A stretch of DNA of 64,000 nucleotides from Methanocella_A sp963792125 (lineage in GTDB: Archaea > Halobacteriota > Methanocellia > Methanocellales > Methanocellaceae). The position numbers and the translations under genes were made by a program. The notes beneath the pieces were generated by a model, which saw only the letters and a list, made by a program, of their open reading frames with translations, was not told where the DNA came from and did no database searches. The stretch covers positions 930,001 to 994,000 of the forward strand of contig CAWBVA010000012.1 in assembly GCA_963792125.1 (NCBI GenBank). The letters run 5' to 3'. Of this stretch, positions 53,886 through 61,103 are shown one piece after another; position 1 is the stretch's first letter, and each line of letters starts with the position of its first letter.

Positions 53886-54346
53886 TCACCGCAGCATGCC
53901 CGACGCACGGTCGAAGGAAAATTTCCTCCGCGGGTCGCGCCTGTACCGTTTCAGGTCCGACGGCTTCAGCATGTTATGCCTGGCCTGCCATAGCGGCAGG
54001 CAATACATGTACTCCGGGCTCTCCGGGGTGCCCCCGACGCCGACGACCACGAAGACGCGGAAATCCGGTGGCGTCCGCGAACCGGCGGTACTTGGCCGGC
54101 TGGTACTCCTTGGCCCAGGAGATGTTGCCTCCGAACAGCGTCGACCGGAACTTGCACTCGATGCCGATGACCGTGCCGGTGGGCAGGTGCTCCACGACCA
54201 GGTCGGGGCTGAAGTCGATCTCCTCCCTTCCCCGGGCGCCGTCGCCCATCCAGCTCATTACCCTGAAGTCCTTCCCCGAGCAGCCCGATCACGTGCCGCT
54301 CGAAGGCATAGCCCGCCGCATGCGTCGGGTCGTTGAAGTCTGGCAT
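53886..54346 (-). CDS. PD-(D/E)XK nuclease-like protein (two frame breaks)
   Basis: The N-terminus reads MPDFNDPTHAAGYAFERHVI; it breaks near 54265 to VMSWMGDGARGREEIDFSPD and VIGIECKFRSTLFGGNISWA, where D...ECK is the PD-(D/E)XK pattern of restriction-type and Holliday-junction nucleases. A second break near 54065 leads to DFRVFVVVGVGGTPESPEYM, ending RRKFSFDRASGMLR. About 153 residues. Whether a functional nuclease remains depends on the breaks being errors. Confidence 0.65.
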
Positions 54347-54440
54347 CACAGTGAAGGAGCCCGGCAAAGGCATAAAAGTTATCCCGGTACGGCCTCAGAC
54401 TTTCGCTCTCCCGGGCAAGCTCGACTCGCCCTTAGCGTAG

Positions 54441-54584
54441 GCACGCGACCCTCTCGACACGAAGGCCACAATGGCCACAAAGGCCACGAAGTCTTAATCG
54501 AGAATGGCTACCATTGCCCTTTCCTTAAACGTACTTTGTGGCCATTGTGGCCATTGTGGCCTTCGTGTTGAAAGGGTCACGAGC
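54441..54584. repeat. Long palindromic element, family A copy 2
   Basis: Arms of about 45 nt: left GCACGCGACCCTCTCGACAC then GAAGGCCACAATGGCCACAA; right is its near complement (TTGTGGCCATTGTGGCCTTC, GTGTTGAAAGGGTCACGAGC). The centre CGAAGTCTTAATCG, GGCTACC/ATTGCC and CTTAAACGTAC matches that of 7772-7898, although the arms differ in sequence. Confidence 0.75.
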
Positions 54585-54609
54585 ATATACAACAACATGG
54601 ATGATAACT

Positions 54610-55560
54610 TCAGACGTCCTGCGCTTCGGGGGCCGCGTGCCTTTCCGGTTTCGGCCCGGCCCCGCGCTCGCGGGAGACGTACAGGCCGGCCATGATGAGC
54701 GCCGCTCCCGCCAGCGTGATCGCGGTCAGCGCCTCACCCAGCAGCAGGACCGCCAGCGTCACGCCGGCGAGCGGCGTCACGTAGATGGTCATCGCTGCGT
54801 CGGAGGCCCGCAGCCGGGCCATACCGTGGTTGTAGACGAGGAACGCGATCACGGAGCAGAAGACCGCCAGGAACAGCAGGGATGCCCACGATATGGCGCT
54901 CAGCCCGGTCAGCGGCGTCATGGGCGTGGCAAAAACGTATACGGGCAGCAGGCCGAGGACGCCGAAGAAGAACGTGTAGACCAGGATGGTCATCGGGGCG
55001 TACCGGTCGGACGCGCGCTTGGCCGCGATGGTGTATACCCCGAACAGGGCCGCGCTCGCCAGCCCGATCAGGTCCCCCGGGAGGTGCGCGGCCGACAGGT
55101 CGATACTGCCCCCGCTGACGATCAGGAACACCCCGGCAAAGGCGACGCCCGCTCCTGCCATCTGTTTTTTGCCTAGCCGCTCTCCCAGCAGTACTGCACC
55201 GAGTATGATGATGAAGAATGTAGACAGGTTAAAGAGCAGCGAAAAGTTGGTGGCAGTGGTGTAGACGAGCGCCGTGACCTGCAGCACGAACTGCAGCGAC
55301 ACCCCGGCGACGGATAGAAAAGCTAACACAGGCAGGTCGCTCAGCGATACCCGCAGCGATTGCGGCGCGAACAGCAGCGCCATAAGCAGGACGGCGGCGA
55401 ACGCGATGGCAAAGCGGATGGTAACGATCTCCACGGCGCTGAGCTGCAGAAGCGCTTCCTTCGCCGCGATGGAGGACGCGCCCCAGAAGACGTTGATCAG
55501 GATGAGCCCGATCATCGCCGTCCCGCTATTCTCAGTCAGCTGTTTCCATCCTTTTCCCAT
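54610..55560 (-). CDS. EamA/DMT-family transporter
   Basis: 316 residues with about ten hydrophobic helices in two repeats (IGLILINVFWGASSIAAKEA ... GDLIGLASAALFGVYTIAAK). The C-terminal tail is charged. The family exports or imports metabolites such as amino acids; the substrate cannot be told. Intact frame, isolated gene. Confidence 0.88.
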   Translation of the reverse strand: MGKGWKQLTENSGTAMIGLILINVFWGASSIAAKEALLQLSAVEIVTIRFAIAFAAVLLMALLFAPQSLRVSLSDLPVLAFLSVAGVSLQFVLQVTALVYTTATNFSLLFNLSTFFIIILGAVLLGERLGKKQMAGAGVAFAGVFLIVSGGSIDLSAAHLPGDLIGLASAALFGVYTIAAKRASDRYAPMTILVYTFFFGVLGLLPVYVFATPMTPLTGLSAISWASLLFLAVFCSVIAFLVYNHGMARLRASDAAMTIYVTPLAGVTLAVLLLGEALTAITLAGAALIMAGLYVSRERGAGPKPERHAAPEAQDV

Positions 55561-55750
55561 GCCGTCACCGTCTGCCCGGCCTGCCCGGGCCGTATCATGC
55601 CACGTGCCGGTTTTTTAAATCCCTTCGGGTCGGGGCCGGGGTTCCATGCCCCCGCGGCACGGTTGCCACCCCCGGCAGGATGTCCGCTTTCCGCCCTTTT
55701 TTCAGATAAGCGTTTTATAAATCGGGCGCCCGATCACTAAAAGGGGATGA

Positions 55751-56071
55751 ATGATGCAGTTCAGTAAAGTATTGTTAGCAACGGCCCTGCTGGTCACGCT
55801 GCTCGTCGTATCGACGGGCGTTTCGGCACAGATTGCGCCATGCGGGCCTGTCGGGCCACTCGTGCAGACCGGAGGGTACACGCGCACCGTCTCGGGAAGC
55901 TCCGTGGGAGGGACGTTCATACCGCCGCAGACGCAGGTCTCGGACACGTTCTACAGCTATCCGGGCATCAACGCGTTCGGCCCGTACCCGGGCGCCGGGT
56001 ACGCCAGTACATACGGCGTAGGGTTCACGCCTTACGGGTACACGCCATACGGCGGCTTCACGTACCTGTGA
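55751..56071 (+). CDS. Small secreted Gly/Tyr/Pro-rich protein
   Basis: 106 residues. Signal peptide MMQFSKVLLATALLVTLLVV, cut near VSAQIA; the mature part is rich in Gly, Tyr, Pro and Thr (YPGINAFGPYPGAGYASTYG, FTPYGYTPYGGFTYL). TATA box GTTTTATAAATC is about 35 nt upstream and GGGGATGA is the ribosome-binding site. Resembles structural surface or matrix proteins; no family recognised. Confidence 0.7.
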   Translation: MMQFSKVLLATALLVTLLVVSTGVSAQIAPCGPVGPLVQTGGYTRTVSGSSVGGTFIPPQTQVSDTFYSYPGINAFGPYPGAGYASTYGVGFTPYGYTPYGGFTYL

Positions 56072-56079
56072 GCACGGAG

Positions 56080-56212
56080 AGCACGGAGACTACAGAGGGC
56101 ATGGAAGACATAGCGTATGCCATGTAGATGAATTTAAGAATCAGATTGAATGGGCCGGTCGGCGGGCTACTTACCCGTAGCCTCCATGCCCTTTGTGGAC
56201 TCAGTGTCTGAT
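56080..56212. repeat. Degenerate family-B palindrome
   Basis: GCACGGAGACTACAGAGGGC pairs with GCCCTTTGTGGACTCAGTGT, with CATGGA/TCCATG in register; an inner GCGTATGCC sits in the left half. It separates convergent genes and overlaps the 3' end of the gene at 56201. Confidence 0.5.
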
Positions 56213-56758
56213 GTGCGACTTCTCGTAGAGCCGGTGGGACCACTTGTTCTTCCACTTGTTGCCGTTAGTCTTGCAGTATTTGACTCTGCGCTCGGGGTCT
56301 TCCCGCACCCAGTTGAAGAGGTACATGAACTGGTCGCGGCCTACCTCGATCCGGCGGATTTTCTCCGGCACGCCGATGCTGACCAGGTAATCGGAAAACG
56401 AGTCCTCGATTTTAAACTGGAGCTGCCCCTCGATCTTGACGGACTTCCAGCAGTATCCCTGCTCGTCCAGCCAGAGCCTGACGTTGTCGAAAATGTGCCC
56501 GGAGCAAATCTCTACCCGGTACGTCTCCTTTGTGACGCCCATCTCCCGGAAAAGCTCGCTCACGATGTCGACGGTGCGGTTCTGGTACTCTTTGGTCGCA
56601 TACCGGCCGTCCTGGAAGTACTCTTCGCCGATCAGCTTATGCCTGAAAATGCCAGATTCTGCCTCAAGCGCCCCTATCGCGGCGCCTCCCACGGGGGATC
56701 CTATGCCCGCATCGTCTATCTGTACGAGCTTCAGTCCCTCGCCACTTTCCTCGCTCAT
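56201..56758 (-). CDS. Conserved-type hypothetical with RNase HII-like N-terminus
   Basis: 185 residues, starting MSEESGEGLKLVQIDDAGIG. The opening VQIDDAGIGSPVGGAAIGAL resembles the acidic strand-turn of RNase H-fold proteins (compare DEAGRG of RNase HII). Later conserved-looking parts: KEYQNRTVDIVSELFREMGV, VEICSGHIFDNVRLWLDEQG, and a basic C-terminus (KTNGNKWKNKWSHRLYEKS). I recall relatives of unknown function in other prokaryotes. No operon partner. Confidence 0.6.
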   Translation of the reverse strand: MSEESGEGLKLVQIDDAGIGSPVGGAAIGALEAESGIFRHKLIGEEYFQDGRYATKEYQNRTVDIVSELFREMGVTKETYRVEICSGHIFDNVRLWLDEQGYCWKSVKIEGQLQFKIEDSFSDYLVSIGVPEKIRRIEVGRDQFMYLFNWVREDPERRVKYCKTNGNKWKNKWSHRLYEKSHIRH

Positions 56759-56936
56759 TTCAAGTATTGTTCACCGAAATTGCTTATATAGTTTTTCTTA
56801 TTTTGAAAAATAAATATAATAAGACTATTGACGGCGCCGGCGTTCCCGGCAGGGATATGAGCTCCCGTTTGAAAACAGGTACGACCGATGGCATACGCTG
56901 TCGGGTATTGTAGAAAATGAAGAAAAAATGGAGCGC

Positions 56937-57320
56937 TTACTTGAGCTTGTCGGTGAGCGACCTGAGCTTCTGGATGTTGTCCAGATGCAGCTGCGCCTCG
57001 ACACGCTTGCGTTCCTCGAGGGTGGAGATGATATCGGTAATGCTGGTCGAGAGCTTGTAGCACTTCAGCGGCCTGCCCTTGCCTTCCTTCTTGATCTCCC
57101 TCTCTTCAATCCAGCTCTGGTCCCGGAGCTCTCTCATGACAATGCTGACTTCAGGCTGTCTGAGGTCTGCGCCCAGCTCGATGTCCCTGCTGATGGTCTC
57201 GTCGACATTCGCCAGGTAGACTAGCGTCTTGGCGACGTTCCTCTTTAATCCTACGTTGACCAGGGTCTCAACGAACTCCTTGTCTTTCTCGTCTAATACT
57301 GGAACTGTAAGTTTTTTCAT
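56937..57320 (-). CDS. Winged-helix transcriptional regulator
   Basis: 127 residues from MKKLTVPVLDEKDKEFVETL at ATG 57320, preceded by GAGGTGGA. The HTH is NVAKTLVYLANVDETISRDI through LRQPEVSIVMRELRDQSWIE, and EIKKEGKGRPLKCYKLST is the wing. A C-terminal helix (LEERKRVEAQLHLDNIQKLR) likely dimerises. TrmB/ArsR-like; target unknown. Confidence 0.75.
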   Translation of the reverse strand: MKKLTVPVLDEKDKEFVETLVNVGLKRNVAKTLVYLANVDETISRDIELGADLRQPEVSIVMRELRDQSWIEEREIKKEGKGRPLKCYKLSTSITDIISTLEERKRVEAQLHLDNIQKLRSLTDKLK

Positions 57321-57869
57321 CCTGTCCACCTCAATCGAAAATTATTTCCCAATCAGAATTAAATATTTAATATATGGATTCTGACGGTAGATAGTTAACC
57401 AATCGTTATTATATATACTTTACCCTTATAGTTGCGATAATAAAATTTTCATTGAATATATTATCGCACAACCCTTTGATAAACAATCGTATAATATTTA
57501 AGCTTTGTGCACTTTTACTTTACATAAAATAAATCTATGGGTCTGACGTAGCCTTATTGTTCTAAAAATACGATTTGATAAGGACGATCTTATAATAACC
57601 TCTTGCAGGTTATTATTTAATTAATTTTTTAATTTAAAAATAGACCGGCGAATGTCAAAGGTGTTTTTTTGTAAGCCCGGTAGAGCATGCCGATTATGTA
57701 AAGAGGGTATACCACCGTTTCCACTGCAAGACAGCAGCAAGGCATTTTTTGGATATTTTCACTGTAAACAGCCCCCCGTCTCCCTTCTCCAGTGGAAATA
57801 CGGGCTGCAGGCCGGTCCGCTTTGTCGCTGAAAATGCTCAAATAACATTCACGCGTATTTCCACTTGTC
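57321..57869. promoter_or_regulatory. AT-rich spacer with repeated GTGGAAA motifs before the HDAC-family gene
   Basis: AGTGGAAATACG (57791-57802) is repeated inverted as CGTATTTCCACT (57854-57865), and a third, shorter copy (CGTTTCCACT) lies at about 57716-57725. The last copy ends four bases before ATG 57870. There is also a perfect 8-bp inverted repeat TAATAACC-tcttgca-GGTTATTA (57593-57615). These look like operators. The remainder, 57340-57590, is AT-rich with no gene. Confidence 0.5.
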
Positions 57870-58862
57870 ATGCAGAAAGCCTGTATCTTTTACACGGACG
57901 CATTCCTGGAACATGGCAGCGAAGCACAGGTCGAGAGGCCGTCCCGCGCAGCCAGGACCATGGCACAGCTGAAGGGTGCGGGCATCTTAGACCGCGCAGA
58001 CTTGCTTCGCCCCCGGCCGGCCAGCGACGAGGAAATCGCCGCAGTCCACGACCCGGCCTATATCAAGCGGGTCAGGGCTTTCGGCACGGGCGACTTCGAC
58101 GACGCGATAGAGATGACCGGAGGCTCGGCTGCAGCGGCCGCGCTGGCTGCCGGCGCAGCCATCGGTTGCGTGGACGAGACTGTCGATCGCGAGCTCGCCT
58201 TCGGAGTCGTCCGGCCCCCCGGCCACCACGCGATGCCCGACCATGCCATGGGCTTCTGTCTCTTCAACAATGCAGCCATCGCCGCGGCCCACGCACTAAA
58301 GACGGTAAAGCGTGTGCTCATCGTCGACTGGGACGTGCACCACGGCAACGGCACCGAGCACATGTTCTACGATTCGCCTGACGTCCTGTACTTCTCTGTC
58401 CACCAGTACCCCTGGTACCCGGGCACAGGCAGCCCCGAGGACACCGGGACCGGGAACGGTAAGGGATACAACGTGAACGTGGCACTGCCAGTCAGGTCCA
58501 CGGACGCCGACTACATGAACGTCTTCCGCAGGCTGCTCCTGCCGATCGCGGACAGCTACAAGCCGGACCAGATCATCGTGTCCGCCGGCTTCGACCCGCT
58601 ATGGGGAGACCCGCTGGGCGGGATGCATCTCTCGGCCAGCGGTTTCCAGGCAATGGCGTACGCCTTGCGGGAAATTCGAGGCAAGCGGGGGATAGCCGCG
58701 CTCCTGGAAGGCGGGTACTCGGATGAGCTGCCGTCCTGCGTCGAGGCGACCATACGCGGGTTTCTCGGCGAAGAAGCGGAGATCACCATGCCGACGAGCG
58801 ACATGGCGACGATGTACACGGAGTATGCCGTCAACGCACAGAAAGAGTACTGGCGGCTATAA
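57870..58862 (+). CDS. Histone deacetylase-superfamily (acetylpolyamine/acetoin-type) hydrolase
   Basis: 330 residues. Zinc hydrolase fold with VRPPGHHAMPDHAMGFCLFN (catalytic His pair), VDWDVHHGNGTEHMFY (zinc Asp and His), SAGFDPLWGDPLGGMHLS (zinc Asp), and LLEGGY. This matches the class II HDAC-like group. Possible substrates are acetyl-lysine in Alba or archaeal histone, or acetylated polyamines. Start ATG 57870 has no clear ribosome-binding site and may be leaderless. Confidence 0.9.
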   Translation: MQKACIFYTDAFLEHGSEAQVERPSRAARTMAQLKGAGILDRADLLRPRPASDEEIAAVHDPAYIKRVRAFGTGDFDDAIEMTGGSAAAAALAAGAAIGCVDETVDRELAFGVVRPPGHHAMPDHAMGFCLFNNAAIAAAHALKTVKRVLIVDWDVHHGNGTEHMFYDSPDVLYFSVHQYPWYPGTGSPEDTGTGNGKGYNVNVALPVRSTDADYMNVFRRLLLPIADSYKPDQIIVSAGFDPLWGDPLGGMHLSASGFQAMAYALREIRGKRGIAALLEGGYSDELPSCVEATIRGFLGEEAEITMPTSDMATMYTEYAVNAQKEYWRL

Positions 58863-59095
58863 AGTTGCCAAGGTTCCAAGAGAAGGCGCCAGGACGCCAC
58901 TTTTAGCAACCGAAGGTTTCAAGACGCCAAGCGTTTTTTTAGATTTTTAAGTCGCCAAGGTACTAAGTACCATTATAGTTTTATGTAAAAAGCTTGGTCC
59001 CTTGATATCTTGAATAATAAAAAAGCTTGGCGTCTTGAAACCTTCGGTTGCTAAAAGTGGCGCCTTGGCGACTCTTCTTGGACTCTTGGCGGCTT
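58862..59095. repeat. Long palindromic element, family C copy 2
   Basis: Left arm includes CCACTTTTAGCAACCGAAGG and TTTCAAGACGCCAAG; right arm includes CTTGGCGTCTTGAAACC and TTCGGTTGCTAAAAGTGG. The core 35-nt arm sequence matches that of 33751-34006. It fills the gap between the convergent HDAC-like and CCA-adding genes. Confidence 0.75.
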
Positions 59096-60416
59096 AGCGG
59101 AGGAACCGGCGGAGGAACGTCCCCATGCCCGGGCCGAGGCTCAGGAGGCTGGCGCCGGTCAGCAGGACGTACTCATTCTTGATGGACGTGGCTACGTTCT
59201 TGCCCAGCCCGCACTCAGTCAGGCAGCTGCCGATAAGGCTTTCGGCGGTGGGGTGTTCCCGGGGCAGGTTGACCGCGTAGCGGTAGTCGTCGACGTAGGC
59301 GTCCGGGTACTTTTGCTTGAACCTGGCCGCGTGCTCCCGCTGCTCTACCGGGGGCCCGAAATGGCGCTCGACGTCCGGAAGCCGCCAGACCAGCATCTCG
59401 AAGACGAGGGCGCTCCAGCCTCCGCCGGACCAGACACCGCTCTCGAACACGTGGAACTCGTGCCGCTCCAGCATGGCGGCGACCGATTCGGCGCCCTTGC
59501 GCAACTGCGGATAGAGCGTGTCCTCGACGATGTCCGGGGTGCGGAACGTTACCGCCACGAGGAGCGTGCCCCGTGCGCTGATTACCTCCAGCAGTTCCGG
59601 CTCGTCCAGCGGCTCGGCCTCCGGCGGGAAGAAGAAATCGATGGAAGGCTTATCGACGAAGTCCCGGCAGACGTCTATGTACTCGTAGAACTTTTGTACT
59701 GACAGCGCGGCGGCCACGTTGCGGCGGGGGTCCACCGGGTCTATGACGATCAGCGGCTCCGGGTGCTTGATCGTTTTATCCATGTGCCCCTCGATGTCGA
59801 TGATCGTGCTCTTCCTGAAGCTGGCGCCCGCGCGTACAGCCTCGAAGAAAGAGCCGTACCTGATGATAAGCAGTTCGCACAGGTAGCCGGAAAAGCCCTG
59901 CGTCTTCAGCTCGGAGCCGTACACGCCGGTGCCGTGCATGAACTGCTTCAACAGTCGGGCTTCGTCGCAGAGGCCGTTTATGTGCGCCAGAACGTAGGCG
60001 TTGTGGAACGGACTGCGATCGACCGCGGACTGGATGTGTGCCGCATCGGGCACCCGGTAGCAGGGCACCAGGTCCACGTCCATTCCCCCGAAGCTCGCCT
60101 TGATGTAGGGGTGCTCCGCGTACTTCTCCTCGTAGTCGTCCGAGAGGCTCTTCGCCAGCACCAGGCCGGACTCCTCCAGCTTTTCCCTGGGCGTGTCCGG
60201 CGGGAACATCAGGAAGATGTCCACGTCCTTCTTGCCTTTCAGCCAGGTGTCCCGGGCGGTAGAGCCCACGTGTATGGCATACACGTCCAGGCCCATGGAC
60301 GCGGCTGTCGCGTCCAGCCGGACGATGATATCCTTCGCAAGTGCTCGCAGGTGGTCGGCGTCCTTCGACGAGGGCTTGACCTGCTTCAGCACCTCTCTCG
60401 TGATGTCCTCGATCAA
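59094..60416 (-). CDS. cca: Archaeal (class I) CCA-adding tRNA nucleotidyltransferase
   Basis: Adds CCA to tRNA 3' ends, essential here since the tRNA in this window does not encode CCA. Nucleotidyltransferase motif HVGSTARDTWLKGKKDVDIF with the two Asp, VDLVPCYRV with the third, then the central and tail domains (LLKQFMHGTGVYGSELKTQG; PREHPTAESLIGS). 440 residues, normal length, intact. Follows thpR by 16 nt in the same direction. Confidence 0.95.
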   Translation of the reverse strand: MIEDITREVLKQVKPSSKDADHLRALAKDIIVRLDATAASMGLDVYAIHVGSTARDTWLKGKKDVDIFLMFPPDTPREKLEESGLVLAKSLSDDYEEKYAEHPYIKASFGGMDVDLVPCYRVPDAAHIQSAVDRSPFHNAYVLAHINGLCDEARLLKQFMHGTGVYGSELKTQGFSGYLCELLIIRYGSFFEAVRAGASFRKSTIIDIEGHMDKTIKHPEPLIVIDPVDPRRNVAAALSVQKFYEYIDVCRDFVDKPSIDFFFPPEAEPLDEPELLEVISARGTLLVAVTFRTPDIVEDTLYPQLRKGAESVAAMLERHEFHVFESGVWSGGGWSALVFEMLVWRLPDVERHFGPPVEQREHAARFKQKYPDAYVDDYRYAVNLPREHPTAESLIGSCLTECGLGKNVATSIKNEYVLLTGASLLSLGPGMGTFLRRFLR

Positions 60417-60432
60417 ATGAAAAAACCTCTGT

Positions 60433-60978
60433 TTACAGGCTGATCTCTCTCAGCGCCTCGTACTTCGGCCCCTTCGGGCTCAGCGTGCTCTTCATCAGGT
60501 GGATGCGGTCGACCTGCATGGTCCCCGCGTCGAAGTCACTGTACTTCTCGAAGAGCTGCGGCAGCCTCTGCTTCTGCATCGGGTCGGGGAACTTCACCCG
60601 GCCGATGGTCACGTGGGGCTTGAACCTGCCCTCCCGCTCGAACCCGATGCCGGCCAGCACATCCTCGACCTGCCGGTTCATCTCCCCGAAGTTCTCCCCC
60701 GGCTCGGCGCCTATCCAGATGACCCTGGGGCTGCGCGCGTTGGGGAACCCGCCAATGGACCGGATGTGAGCGGTGAACGGCGGCACCTTCACCTTTTTCA
60801 GGGCATCCGCGATCTCGTCGATACGGTTTTCCTCCACGTTCCCGAGGAACTTCATCGTGACGTGTATCAGCGCCGGATCGACCAGCTTTACCCCTTTGAT
60901 GTCGAAGTCTTTCTCCGCCTCGCCGATCTTATCCCTGATGGCCTGGTCCAGGTTGACGGCTACGAACGTGCGAATCAT
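60433..60978 (-). CDS. thpR: RNA 2',3'-cyclic phosphodiesterase (ThpR/LigT family)
   Basis: 181 residues with two HxTx motifs, HVTMKFLGNVEE (about 44) and HVTIGRVKFPDP (about 131), which define the 2H phosphoesterase active site. Implicated in tRNA or RNA end processing. Next to cca and polX in the same direction, so probably a tRNA/DNA-maintenance operon. Confidence 0.93.
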   Translation of the reverse strand: MIRTFVAVNLDQAIRDKIGEAEKDFDIKGVKLVDPALIHVTMKFLGNVEENRIDEIADALKKVKVPPFTAHIRSIGGFPNARSPRVIWIGAEPGENFGEMNRQVEDVLAGIGFEREGRFKPHVTIGRVKFPDPMQKQRLPQLFEKYSDFDAGTMQVDRIHLMKSTLSPKGPKYEALREISL

Positions 60979-61103
60979 TATGATAGTAATCTGGCGATGC
61001 AGGGAAAAAAAGGTATCGACATGAAAACGGTCGGGGCTGCAACCCGGCGGGCGGCCGCTCGCGCGCGTGCGGATATGCTAACGCAGTAATTTCATCTTGA
61101 TGC

